Assembly (NCBI GenBank): GCA_916700875.1 | Contig: CAKAKS010000004.1 | Span: forward strand, 16,851,444-16,915,443 | DNA from: Sebastes aleutianus | Taxonomy: Eukaryota > Chordata > Actinopteri > Perciformes > Sebastidae | Reading direction: 5' to 3' | DNA: 64,000 nt | In this document: positions 11,993-24,384 of the stretch, in pieces | Numbering within the stretch: the stretch's first letter is position 1 | Layout of the letters: the number at the start of each line of letters is the position of its first letter | Program-made: the position numbers and the translations under genes | Notes under the pieces: generated by a model | The model's database searches: none | What the model was told of the DNA's origin: nothing | The model's input: only the letters and a program-made list of their open reading frames with translations

Positions 11993-14900
11993 AAATTGGA
12001 GCCTTTATTTTTACACTACTGTATTAAAAAAGATTTGAATAGTTTTTTCACCATTGGATCTTAATGTATATTAAATCTAATATATGTAAACAATTAATTA
12101 TAATTGGTAATCCTACTCAAGCTGAAAATGTCCAAGACAATGTAATGCAAACTATAAGCAACATGACTTCAGGCTATAGGATCAAGTTTACAAACTCCCC
12201 CAACCATGAAAAAATGGCTCCCCTATAATTTCTGGCAGTCTTTGATGGGGATTTGTGCCCAAATGAAAATGCATCCGAAATGAGCAGCCCTCTGCGGCCC
12301 CCACAGTGTGCAAAGATGGCATACAGCAATAATCTTAAAAAATGTAATTAAACACAGATAAGATTAATACAATCAGGGAGAGATGATTGAAAGATGCTGT
12401 TGTTGTGTAGGAGGGTGGCGAGGCCCCCGGGCCCCTGGGCCCCCAAAACGAGGCGGCTAGCTGTGGGGAAGGGGGCCCTTCGCACTGGGATTAGCTCAGC
12501 CAGGTGGGGGAGCTTCGTGGTTGGAGCATTTAAATTAGCGGTGAGATGACAACCCCCATTAGGAGGGATTAAAGGCCTGCTGGCAGGCAGAAATGCACTG
12601 GCACTGGCAGGGGCATCCGTCACACAAAACCCAAGGCGATGTGGCACAAGTCAGTCACTTGACAGGCGTTGACGTTCTCCTCATCACAACCACATATGAT
12701 GGTGTAATGAAATTTCATAAAATGTATATTAACTTTGTATTTTAATGTAGTTAAATCCATGTTCTTATAGCATTATATTCAACGCACAAGCACTTTTGGG
12801 TTAATGAGCACAAGGTAAACTTTTAAACTTTGTCTTTTTTACTGTTCAGAAGAATACAGGTGGTTGAACTGAAGCAGTTTATCATAGAAGTGATATCAAA
12901 GTTATGTTCTGACTGGTAGCAACTTTGCCTTGTGAATTTGCCCCATAGTTTGGTCCTGAAAAAAAAGCAGTTTTATGGAGTGTTTTTTTTCACAGTTGCC
13001 CTTTTCATGGCTCTGCTTCAAATGGGAGAGATATAGTAGCCCAACTATGCAGCCTCTCTTAAAGTTAATTCAAAAGGACAGCGCCCAGGTTCAGGGGTGA
13101 CATTGCACAGAAGCCCAATCACCGTGGAGGTCCCCGCAGAGAGTCTGTCTGTCGGTGGGATTGTGCTAACGTCAAAAAGCTGCGAGAGGAATTACTGGCT
13201 TACTGCCACCTGACAATGGCACTTTTTGTTCCTGATGCAACTCCCGACTTCTGAAGGCAGAGCGAAACAAAACAAAAACCAACAATCCGATTAAAACAAT
13301 CTCCTTGTGTCCTGATTAACATACATTTACATGAGAATGGCCCTCTGTGATTAAACAGTGGTAGGTGAGTCCGGCGCCCTATGTGGTGTTATGGCCAGAA
13401 GGAAGCCCACAATGCACTGCACCGCGCCGCACGCCACGAGCGGGGAATCTTCCCCCTGCCTGTTTGGCCTGCGCTGCTCGTCGTAAATGTGTCAGTTCTC
13501 TCACGGCAGCTTACAAACAAGAACTTTTAAAGCCCACCACCTGCTGGAATAAGAACTGGGATCAGTATGGGATGAGAGGATCGTATCTCTACGCAAACTA
13601 ACCGATGACAAGTTCCAGATAGACACTCGTGTCAGGGACCCTCCCTCTAAAACATGCACTTTAAGAGCTAAGATTTATGATTTAGCATTTCATGGTCTCA
13701 GCGATTTCCTTGTTCGATAAACATACAGACATCTTGTGTCTTTACCTTATTAGCGAGGTGAGGGCTGCAAAACAAACAATGACAGGCACTGCGAGGGTGT
13801 CAGTAACAGCTTGAGATGGCGGAGGGGTAAAAAAAAAATGGAGATGACAAAAAAAGGAACTGTAGACAGACAACGTCAGATGTCACTGTTTGGTATTTCT
13901 ACAAAGCTCCAGAGAGGGAGGCTAGCCCGGAGCCATCTCAGTGTTTGCGACAAATGAAGTGAGAGTGTGCGAGGCTCCTGTGCCAACCTGGGCCCTCTCT
14001 CTTCCCCCTACAGTACGCCGCCGTGCTCTCCAGCGGCAACAGGAAATCAAACAATTAGCAGGAGGGAAATAAAAGGTCCTTTTTCGCCCTCTGGCACTTG
14101 TAAACATGGTAACAGTGTTTGGAAAATGCTGCCGTCATCATGCAAAGTTCTGCTTCCTGCTGTATCTGGCAGCCACATCAAACAACACATCTTGACAAAA
14201 AAAAAAACAGTACTGCGATTAAAACAAAAAGGAATTTATACATTGCAAGTGTGTAAACTGGATATTATTTATGCATATTTGAGGTAAAGGTGCAAGATCC
14301 CTAATATAAAATTAGAAAATGTATAGAGACATATCCCAATTTGCTTATTTATTACTGGAATTTGCATATTCAATATGAACACAATTCCCATGTAAGAATA
14401 TATGACGACGCAGAAATTAAAGACGTGAATACATAGATTAGAAAACACCTCTCGCTGTTATTTAATGATTTTCTATAACTAGAGTTAAATATTGATTATG
14501 TCTTATTACAAAACAGTTAAATCAACAGGCTTCTAATGAATAAAGACATATGTTCATTTGCATGCATTCAATGGAGGTTCCGACATAATAAAAATTCACA
14601 AATGAAAAAAAAACAAGTTTGTGACTTAAGCTGAATTGTTTGTTGTACTTATACTCAGCCAACTGGGCATTGAGGCTACATTTAGAGCTACATGAAGTGG
14701 CTTTAAAGCGTGGAGCAAGAACATGAATCTCCCCGTATCGCGGCCGAGTTCAACGTGCTCTCTAAGTGGAATTCTTAACTATGGGACCCCTTCACAGCGA
14801 GGAGTTTCTGTTTACATAAAAGAGCCGGCCAAGGTCTGGGACATTGCACTCGGGACCGGGGCATCCCAGTTCTCTGTCTAAATGGAACGGAGAAAACATG

Positions 14901-16435
14901 GACATTAATGTGAGAGCAGAAAACAAGGAACATGTGTTTTCTTCCTGAGATGAAAGTTTCCAGGCTGGTTTGTTTTAAGTGAATTGAGAGGTACTTAAAT
15001 GTAGGACAATGTGCCGGACCTGGTGTTTTTCATTTTTCTTTTAACATACATCTCTCTTAATTGCTTACTTTCAAGTGGTTATGGTCGTTCTAATTGTATT
15101 CAATCATGCTTATGTTTTTTTCCTTTTAAAAATGTGCTATTAATTAATTTATTACCTAATTACAGTAAGTGAAGGGGGTGAATAATTAAACAGTATACCT
15201 ACTGAATATGCAACCTTTAAAATCTTGGGTCTTATAGATTAAAATAAAAAAATATATATTAAAAATCAAACTATATAAGAGATGTAGTGTTTATAATATT
15301 GGTGCAAATATAATTTATATTTAATTTTGCATAAATAAATTGTACATCATTGAAATCAATGCCTCTTATTGAAATAAATATTCATAAATTGCATTTTCTT
15401 TATACTATAAAACGTCACTGTGTTGTTTTACACAGAAATGTCAGTAATAATAAACCTTTAAATAACTTTGGACTTTTTGAAGAAGTGTCAGAAATGTATA
15501 TTTAATTTGTCTTAATACATTTGCAACAGCTATAAGATTTAAAATAAAAAATGACTTTCAATCTGGAAGTATAAGTATTCACATAACAGTGTGTCTGTAA
15601 AGTATTAAATGGGGTTTAAGGCTGGTTTTAAATTAAGGTAGATTACCGGCCAAATGCATATGAGGGGATTTGAATAATTCATGTGACGGTGAAGCTGATG
15701 GATATTGGCACGATATCCTTACAGTATTGAACTGATATTGAAAAAGGGATTAGAGGGTGTACAGTATGTCCGGGGCAAAAAATGGTAGACGTACCTCTGA
15801 CTTTTTCTTTTTCTAAAAGGCTTTTAAATGAAAGTGACTGCTCCTGGCTGAATAGTGCTGACCTTAGACGTCCTTCTGCAGAACTGACGGGGAGCTATTT
15901 GCTCTAAGGACAAAGAGAATATCTTTATGATTGTTTAAAATCTGGGAGTTAGCATATAATCTTGAAATTTAATCATGTTTTCAAATGCTTCATAATTTGC
16001 AATTTCATGTGCAGAACTCTATTTTGATGACCATACTCAATATTATATGAGGATATTACACTTTAGGCATATGAGCCACTGGCTGAATGCAAATGTTATG
16101 TAAATGAGTAATTTCATAGGAGCATTAATTGCTACTATTTTCTTTACTTTTTGTTTAATGGCCTCTAATATACACTTTTATTTGTGTATAATTCCCCCCC
16201 TTTCCACATACTTGTTTCTTCATATAGAGCTGTGAGCGTACATACTTCACAGAGTCCACAGAGAGCCACTGGAGTCCAATGTTGGCCTGACCTGTCCACA
16301 TTTCCCCCAGCCTGTCTCTGTGCTCCCAACATCCCTCTAAGTAGTGCTTTACACTCGGGCACCCTCTGGGGCTACGGGGGCCACTTTGATGGAGATGGAT
16401 GCGCTGGTGCTCTACTGCCCTCCAATGGCAGCTGC
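11993..16435. other. Noncoding desert
   Basis: Mostly unique-looking AT-rich sequence. Positions 15180-15560 are strongly AT-rich with TAATTAATTTATTA-like words. No supported exon was found. The frames of about 80-110 codons near 13365, 13967 and 12348 have no recognisable domain and no splice context. Possible regulatory sequence cannot be separated from neutral DNA here. Confidence 0.5.
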
Positions 16436-16481
16436 CACACACACACACACACACACTCACACACACACACACACACACACT
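16436..16481. repeat. (CA)n microsatellite
   Basis: About 46 bp of CA dinucleotides are interrupted by one CT near the middle. It causes the long His/Thr-rich open frames around it on both strands, which are artefacts. Confidence 0.95.
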
Positions 16482-19400
16482 CAGCACCGCTCCACTCCAC
16501 TCTGCTTGCCAGACAGTGCTGGGCAGTTAGCGCTCAGCAGCACTGAGAGGACGGACCGGAGACCAGGAGACTGACCAAAGCGCGGGGCCGCAGGAGAAAA
16601 GGCCTCCACGCAGGAAAACTAGTTCAAGCAGATGATGCCATGCAGGAGAGGCGTGTAGTGGAAGGGTGTGAACAGGTGTAGAGGAGCGTGCTTGTGTGAT
16701 GGATGCTATAAGGCCTGCTCCTGCTTCCTCCTGCATATGGGTTTAGAAAGCAGTATGCCTTATTAATTTTACTTTCATCTCATTTGCACTTATATGCAAG
16801 AAAGCACACAAATATACACACACAAGAAAGAATGCCCACAATATAGTTCATAGAGATAAATGTAGACAGTGTGCTGAGGCCCAGATGGCTCAGTCACAAT
16901 GGCGGTGCAGGGCAGCCTTTGATGGGTGTGAGTGATTGATTTCAGGCTTGACTGGCTCTGATAGAGTCACCTCAGGAGGCGCCTGGCAACCGCGGGCCCA
17001 CGCCAGAGCCTTTCGGCGAGAAACAAGATGGAGCTGAAATTTGCTGGATGCCCAGCAGCTTCGTTCGCGTCCCCATAGAAGTCCAATACATTCTGGGTAC
17101 TTACAACCACTGGAATTGGATAGATTTTGCCACTAGCTCCAGCTTTCAATGGCAAAGCGGTTTACAGTGGAGTAATGGTCACTCAATATCTCACAGCGTG
17201 TTACTCCCAACACAAAACACGTCTATTTTCATTTTTTTGAACTTTTTTCTCCCCCCCTTTTATTCTTTGTAGAGTGTAAATGCAACTCTGAAATCATGAT
17301 TAACTATCAAATCCACAAATAAAGAGAGTTATGAAGTCCTCGCAGAATAATTCCAGTTTATTTTATATCCATATGGCTTTTCCTTTGTTGCTTTATGCTC
17401 CGTTGAAACGCTATAATTTGCCCCGCGTGAAGATATTGAGCGATAGCTGTAATGGAATATGACTGTCATCTTGGGGTGACATTTTCAGCACTGCCACTGT
17501 GCTGCGGCTGACTCCGCTGAGCTGGCTGGGCGGGAGGGCACCGTGTTCACGAGGACATATTTGCCCCGGAGTCATCTCAGTTACCCTCTACACTATGACA
17601 TGATTTGACAATCAATTAACCGTCCCCCTCGCTAAACAAGACTCGTCGATTCCAAATCCCTCGATACCGAAAAGCCCATGATGTCAACATCAGGCTAACC
17701 TCCGCTGTCAGACATGTCAGGGTGAAAAAGTATGGTTGTATTTAAAAATTAATAAGTGTTCCTACAGTACTAAACACTATTGGTTTTCAACTGCCGAGAT
17801 GATTGCTTCAACGTTCTGTTTTGTTCTTCATTTATTTCCTTGAGTCTAAACGCTTTTCTTTCACAATAACAATCTAAAGAAATGCGAGCGCAAATGTGAT
17901 GTTTTTTAATTGAACTATTTAAATGAACGCCATGAACGGCGGGGACCGCGGAGGGTCGTGTCAAAGGTTGCCGAGAGGAATGTGCACTAAAAAATGAAAA
18001 CGGCCAATAAAAGTGAGGAATCTGTTTAAATTTGCATTTATGTTTGTATTTCTAATCACACCGCCTAATTGCTTTAACTGAATAAATCACACTCTGATTC
18101 ACCATGGCAATAGCATTACCATGGTAATAATTACTACTGTGATGACATTGACATCAGGCAGGTACACTTTGCCTCATTAGAATAATTAACATCTTAAGAG
18201 CCACTGCTCTTTCTCTTTTCCCTGTTTTTTTTTTTTTTTCCTCTATCATCCTCCGTTTCTGCGTCTAATTGTGATTTTATTAAGGAAGGGATTGATGAGG
18301 CCTATGCATAATTTACCAATTAGTTATACGCATTTATAAAATTGCATCCTCAAATAACACGTGTCACATTTATTTAAGATTAAAGTTTAATGCGTCTTGT
18401 TGCTTGTGACTGAGAAATTAATTTGTCTAAGAATATCCCTCCAGCTATTGTAGAGCCGCTACGAAATAAATCATAGTTGGTTTATGGTGAAATGTAAAAG
18501 CGGAAAGACAAATTCACATATATTAGATACGTTATAAAGAACAATTTAGAAATATAAAGACATGGATACTGTTGATGATACATTTTCTTTAATAAAGAAA
18601 TACATAAATAAACATTTGAAAGAGTAATAAAACTATTACCATTAACATATGTTGCACAGCCTATAGGTGCTTTGTCACAATAAAATCACTCATTCAATGA
18701 TCTGTTTCATGTTTATACTGTTAATGTAAGAACAACATTTTGAGGAATGCTTTTCAAAAGCAAACACTCCATATCCAAACCTTATTTCAGCTGAGACCAA
18801 ACTGTCTTAACCCAGACATGTAAGAGAAGAGAAGAGGAGCCCTGGCCCCAAACACACATATATCTAACTGGAGACAGAGGGGCGGGCAGAGAGGTGAGAG
18901 AGAGGGCAGGGCAGCTCTGCCCGCCTGGGGAGTTTGGCATGTGCCCTCCCTGGGCCTCCCGTGGACCTGGGGTCAAAGTAAATAAAGGGGCGATGTGCAC
19001 CGCCTCCAGCAGCCCCCTTACCAACCCCTTTTTCCGCCCTTCGTCCCACAGCCCGGCAACAGGAATCGGCCTCTTTATCCCCTGACCACGCCCTCCCGTA
19101 GCCATCCATACCTCTACTGCCACATGCCTCCTTTTCTACATTCTGCAGCTCCATGTCCAGACATGAGGCCAAGGCCCCCTCTCCACAGTTTGTAACAGTC
19201 TGACACTGAAACACAGTCGGGTAGCTGCAGTATACGAGCTCTGGTGGTGGTAGTGCAAACTGTGCAAATATGCATAAATGCAAAACACAATGCTCTAGAA
19301 ACATGCACAACTGTAAACATGCATGTGTGTAGCAACAAGTGCACACACACACATGTATTTGCACACCTTAAATTAAGGTTTTCAAGTGTGCTCTATCTTG

Positions 19401-20629
19401 CCCCCACGAATGCATAAACACACACACACACAAATATGTGGGCGCACACAAAACTGGCCGCTAATGAAATCCAGAGGTGCGTTTCATTGGAACATGGGTG
19501 GAGAAAGTACGGAAACTGACTCTGAATTGAGGTGATGGTGGACAAAGAGTTCCCCATAGATTTAGAGAGTGGAAAAATGCTTGACACGTAATAAAAAACA
19601 ATAGGTAGCCATAGAGCTTGCTGAGCTCATAGCAGGAAACGCCGGATTTGCAGAGTGAGCAGGGTCTAAGAGAGCTTAGCAGCTTTATAACGCCATGTTA
19701 AATGTCTATTAGACTCTAAGTTAACACTCTCACACATTGTTCCCCGTAACAAGTACAATGTACCGCTATATAATGCACCTAACTTCCATCCATGTGACAT
19801 GTTTTGTCGCCCTCCCTCTTATTCAGCTACTAACTTTCATACGTCTTAAATTATTTAACCCTTTTCAACAAGACACCGTGTCTAACAAAAGGACAATATG
19901 TCAACATCCCAAGTTAATGTGAGGGCGCCGCAAACACATGGAGTCCGACTCTTTTCCTCCTCCTCCTCCTCCTCTTCTATCCCTCCATCTCCACCATCCC
20001 TCCTGCTGGAGGAATTCCCAACCCTCTCTGCAGGTAGCCAGCCAGCCAAGACCAGCAGAACATGTGTTTTCCTCCCCTGGTCGGGTCAAAGTGAGGTCGT
20101 TCATTCATTCCCGGTGATATAGCGGCCCAGCTCGCCCGCTCGCATGCTTATCATGTGCCGCGCCCTCGCAACAGATGATGAATTCCACTCAGCCGATAGA
20201 TAGATAGAGGAAGAGGGAGGGATGGGAGAGTAAGAGAAAGATGGAGAGAGACCCCCCTCCGACGCCTCCAGACGCATCTCGCCCCAGCCAGTTTGCAACT
20301 CAATCAGTGGCATGTGCGATTTTAAGAGGGGAATTGAATGTTATGGCACTTTTTTTTCTTTTCTTTTCAGATGTTTCGAGCCGGGGATGTTTTTGAACTT
20401 TGACCGCAAAGTTATGAATTTTCTTTTAAGGCTCGGAGGAACTTAAGGAAAATATTTTCGGGACAATGTACACAGGATATTCATGTTTCAAAGCAAGTTT
20501 AGGTTTCAATAACGTTGGGAAGTCTGGCTTTTAAACCATGCTGTTTTCTCAGGTTTGTTTTGTTCATTCTTTTAGAACATTCATAATATTGATGCAAGGA
20601 ATTTAGACAACCCAAATACAATATTGTTA
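16482..20629. other. Noncoding desert with CNE-like stretch
   Basis: Positions 17400-18480 are non-repetitive and dense in developmental-type words: ATTTGCAT octamer at 18030-18037, TAATTA words and an X-box-like palindrome at 18116. A T-run lies at about 18225-18239, (CA)n patches near 19345 and 19420, and a (CCT)n tract at 19956-19975. Frames of 113-166 codons on the minus strand at 18782-19364 overlap each other in different frames and have no recognised domain, so no gene is called. Confidence 0.5.
18100..18130. promoter_or_regulatory. Candidate RFX X-box pair
   Basis: A perfect 12-bp palindrome TTACCATGGTAA lies at 18116-18127. Just upstream, at about 18101-18110, is a second CCATGGCAA half site. 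RFX factors bind the palindromic X-box (GTTRCCATGGYAAC), and this motif class is known to be enriched in vertebrate conserved noncoding elements. Placement in a putative zic desert supports a regulatory reading, but activity is inference. Confidence 0.4.
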
Positions 20630-21715
20630 CATGATCATGGGACGCTGACCAACCCATTTACTGAGGGAGAACTTATACTTGAAGATACAATAGAATGATT
20701 TTAAAATTGATTTTTTTAATGCCAGAATCGATATATTTGCTTCATTTGAGTCTATGCGGAGGTAAAATGAATTAACGCTTTTATTATTGTAGTCTGAGTA
20801 ACGTGATGTCATATCCGTTCCGTATCCGTCAACAAAAACAAACCGCAGTTAGCCAAAACGACAAAGTAGAAAACGGCGGAGGTTCCACGTGGATACGACC
20901 TGCACCCTCACATTTTAAATCCAAAGTGGTAAACACTACACATACAGTAAAGTATGGAAACACTTTGGGTTTCACACATTGCCAGGAAAAGCACAGCTAG
21001 ACATCATGACTAACGCTGCATGCTAACTCTGTTATGGACAGGATACGTTACCAAATTGCGGTAACATGCGGTCAAGCCAGCCGTCACTCTCATCTCCGTG
21101 GTCAAATCGGCCGACGCCACAACTGTAGAGCACCCATATACTGACATTTATGTTGAATGCATTCAAAGGGCCCCGATGGAGCTGACCATGGATGTATAAA
21201 GAGAACGGAGCTGACGGGCGAGCTAGAGACGGACTTGGCAAAGTTAGCGGAAGTATACACGTGTGACTACATCCGGTTTTCAAAATAAGGTGTTATATGT
21301 GATATTCACTAGAAATATAAAACATGTTACTTGTCTCTTATAAATTAAAAAGAAAATACCATTAATTTGTGAGGGGAAAGTCTTTAGTCTTTGATTTTTG
21401 GGTTGCTGGAAAAAATTAATAAATAAGGACTGGCAATGCCTGATATATTTGACTTCAGGACATCTCTGACTATAAACATGCTGAAACTCTTACATTTTTA
21501 CTGTATCAATTTAGATATTTCCCAAAGTAAAAGTCCATAGAAGTGTATGATTCAACTTTTTCCCATGGTCTAGTGTTAAAAAAGTTAATAAAAATCGCAA
21601 TAAATTGTAATATATCGAATTGCACTACTTTAAAATCGCAATACATATCGAATCGGCACCCAAGTATTGTGATAATCTTGAATCGGGAGATAGGTGTATT
21701 GTCCCAGTATTACTT
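20630..21715 (+). mobile_element. Decayed hAT-type transposon remnant with BED-finger fragment
   Basis: The middle (20860-21080) retains pieces of an N-terminal BED-type zinc-finger coding sequence. One frame gives SHFKSKV near 20920. Another frame at 20949-20972 gives KVWKHFGF, the signature start of BED fingers in hAT transposases, so the coding sequence is frameshifted or duplicated. The right part (21560-21715) carries AATCGCAATACATATCGAATC-like words and a terminus with GGGAGATAGG...TGTCCCAG, as in fish hAT-derived repeats I recall. The rest of the transposase (the RNase H-like core) is absent. Boundaries are approximate. Confidence 0.5.
20860..21080 (+). pseudogene. BED zinc-finger fragment of a hAT transposase
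   Basis: KVWKHFGFHTLPGKAQLD is readable from 20949 to 21002, then the frame reaches a stop at about 21028. The KVW(K/R)xFGF block is the aromatic start of BED fingers. The upstream partial copy (APSHFKSKV, near 20908-20934) is in a different frame, separated by about 20 inserted bases. Downstream, the expected CxxC pair is disrupted. The fragment is non-functional. It could instead descend from a domesticated ZBED-like gene, but the flanking repeat words favour a transposon. Confidence 0.5.
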
Positions 21716-24230
21716 TTTGTGCAACTTTATTATGCCAGGAGAAAAAAACAGGGGAATTAGAGGCTTGCAAATTGCTCTTATTATTGATCAGATAGTCTTT
21801 GCTGTACACAGCAGCCTCACCACATCCCCATGGCCTGTGATCATGCCAGAGGCAGCCGCTCAGGGGGTGAAATACATGCCAGGAGGACCAGAGATGCTGG
21901 AGGGTATTTTTGAATATAGTACAAGTCCAGATGCCTGACGCGCAAAGCAGAAGTTATCTGGATAATTTGGCTAATTAAATCCCAGAGCCCATTGAAACCT
22001 GGAACCTGGCCTTAAGTCAGTTACTTTACATTCTCTGCATGGTCCAGATCTTAAAGACATGCACACCCCTGTTATCGCTCCCTTATCTTAACTGCAGACA
22101 AGCTGAGCTGACTGTAAAACACTAAGGGGACATAAACTAAATAAACAACAATAATAACACTTAGGTATCACAGCCTGTACTTAATGTTTATCAGGTGTCG
22201 TGGCGGCCATGACACCGTGCTGAGTAAGATTCTCTACAGGAGGCATCCTCTTGGCCCCGTCACCAGCATGTGGGCACCGACTGGAGCTGAAAAGGCGAGA
22301 CAAGAGATTAAGGAGGCAAGCTTTGTCTGCGCACCCTCCCTGTCTCCAACACAACAACCTCTCCCTCCGCCCTGCAACACACACACACATACACTCCGCT
22401 CCCATTTTTTCTTATTACCGTAAGCACGAAGGGAAAAAAGGACAAAATAGTACTTACTAATGGACTAAAAATGTCCCCAAATCCCTACCCTTTCACTCCC
22501 CCAACAGCCAGAAAAACCACTCACCAAATCTGTTCGCGGTCTCACCGTAGAGGACGACGTTTAGTCAATCATACAGTGCCCTGTAAGGAATGGGTTTTCG
22601 GGACATCTTGTGAGACTGGGTGAAATGTGAGTTAATGGGAAGAGAGTCAGTGGTTGAGTGAAGAAGCCAGGCAGAGTAGGTAGTTAAAGAGCAGAACAGT
22701 GCCTTAGGGGTACTCAGTGTATCCGGACTCACACTGGGAAAAGTGTATTTATCAACTTAATAGCAGGTGTCTGATTGAACATGACTATGATTACAGTAAG
22801 TTGTTCCTTCTTTTGGCTCCTTTCCTCCTCCTCCTCCTCTTCATCCTCATCATAACCCCCCCCCCCCCCCCCCCCCCCACCCCCCCCCCCCCTCCTAACC
22901 GCTCCCTCCTGTTTTCCACCTTCGCCATCCTCCACCTTCTTTTTCAAAGCTGCAGGAAGATGGTATGGTGGGTATTAGCATTGTCAACACTGACTGATTT
23001 AATTACATTGCAACAGCATAATATATTAAAGGCAGCAGATCATTTATAATTCAGTTTACGAGGCATGTCAACAACCTGTATGTGCAGCAGAACTTCCTCA
23101 CCGCTGCTGTCTTTTTTTTCTATGTTTCTAATGATAACTTTTACTATGTGCTGATATTTGAGGGGGACGGGCAGTTCAAGTAGTCCAGATCTGGAGGAAA
23201 AAGCTGGACTATCAGAGGCAGGAATGGTATTGTGAGAGAGAAACGAGTGCATAAACAAGAAGAGGAATCCGACTTGTGGAAGATGTGGCGCGGGAGCCAT
23301 TTAGCTGATAAGGCAGGGAAGGCCCTTCAGGTGTCTCCTGCTCCACTGCTGTGTAAATGAGCTCCAATTAAACAGGCGGCCCCTAGCTCCGGGTCTCCCC
23401 GCAGCCCTCCCCAGCCTCCTCCATCCCCTTAGCCTCCCCCAGCCCCTCGCTGCTCGCCGTAAGGCCCAACCCACCCCATGGCTCCTGCAGCTGCTCGCTC
23501 AACTCCCACTCTCTGTTTTTCACTCACACTGCGTGACCCAAAGGCCTGCTTAACTTGTGTGTGTGTGTGCGTGCGCTCAGTTGTCTGTTGCTTCTCTATG
23601 TATGTCTGTGTGTGTTTGTTAGCCCTGCAGCATTTCAGCTTATTGTCAACTCTCGATAAGTGACAGCATGGTGGAAATGCTGCGTCCCAGTGTCTGGTTG
23701 ATTTGTGTATATTGCAGTAATTGCTCTGGAAGTGGAAACTTATTCTCAATGTGGAAATTCAAACATTAAATGGATAAAATTAGATTTTTTTTTTACACTG
23801 ATCCTAACTTTTTTTCCCCCCTACAGCCTTTATAACCTGTGTGTTCCCAACGGTTCAAAGTGTCTCCGCACACTGACCAAACACAACATTAACAGTTTGC
23901 AAACATTGTCTGATTCCTCAGAAGGCCTTTGCCACGCAGCAACGGGGGTCTGAGAGCAGCGGGTGATTTGGCCAATTAGATGAGGCGGTGATTTAGGTGG
24001 CCAGATTGGGAGAGTCACTGTTGGCTGCTGGCCAGGACTCTGGGGTTGCCACCCCTGAAACCTCGAGAAACCATGCCATGAGTTCCTAAATGACCACAGC
24101 GAGGGGAGAGGAGGGAATGAACATTTTGATGACAAGACCTGCATTCATTTCTGCTAAATATTAGCTTCATGGTCACAATAACGCCTAAGGAGGCTCACAT
24201 TTACATTTCGGAATAATCTGTTGATTACAT
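21716..24230. other. Noncoding desert with low-complexity tracts
   Basis: A near-pure C tract lies at 22856-22892, with one A at 22879, preceded by (CCT)n. (CA)n lies at about 22378-22390 and a GT tract at about 23557-23570. No exon is recognised. Translations across the C tract give proline/glycine runs that are artefacts. Confidence 0.55.
22856..22892. repeat. Poly(C) tract
   Basis: There are 23 C, one A, then 13 C. Such G/C homopolymers can adopt i-motif/G-quadruplex forms and are error-prone in sequencing, so the exact length is uncertain. Confidence 0.9.
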
Positions 24231-24384
24231 AAAGGAGCACTGTGTAGGATCTGGAGCGAGGTTGCAGATTGCAGCGAACTGAAGCTTCTTCAGCATGCCG
24301 TGTAGAACAACTACGGTGGCTTACGCAAAAATGTGAATGGCCCTCTCTGGAGCCAGTTGCTGTAAGAGGAGCATAGGTCATTTG
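24231..24384 (+). repeat. Fish dispersed repeat fragment (AAAGGAGCA family)
   Basis: It starts AAAGGAGCACTGTGTAGGAT and contains GAGGTTGCAGATTGCA, AACTACGGTGGCTTACGC and AATGGCCCTCTCTGGAGCC in order. I recall this order from a very common teleost repeat. The usual downstream part (the ATGGCGG-rich half) is missing, so this is a truncated copy. It is noncoding. Confidence 0.55.

Noticed and set aside
13365..13601. 78-codon frame with several Cys residues
   Set aside because: No zinc-finger spacing, no homologue recognised and no splice context.
16155..16574. His/Thr-rich frames on both strands
   Set aside because: They are translations of a (CA)n microsatellite.
18782..19364. Overlapping minus-strand open frames of 113 and 166 codons
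   Set aside because: They overlap in different frames, have no recognisable domain and no flanking splice signals, and contain Cys/His-rich runs from a CA-rich tract.
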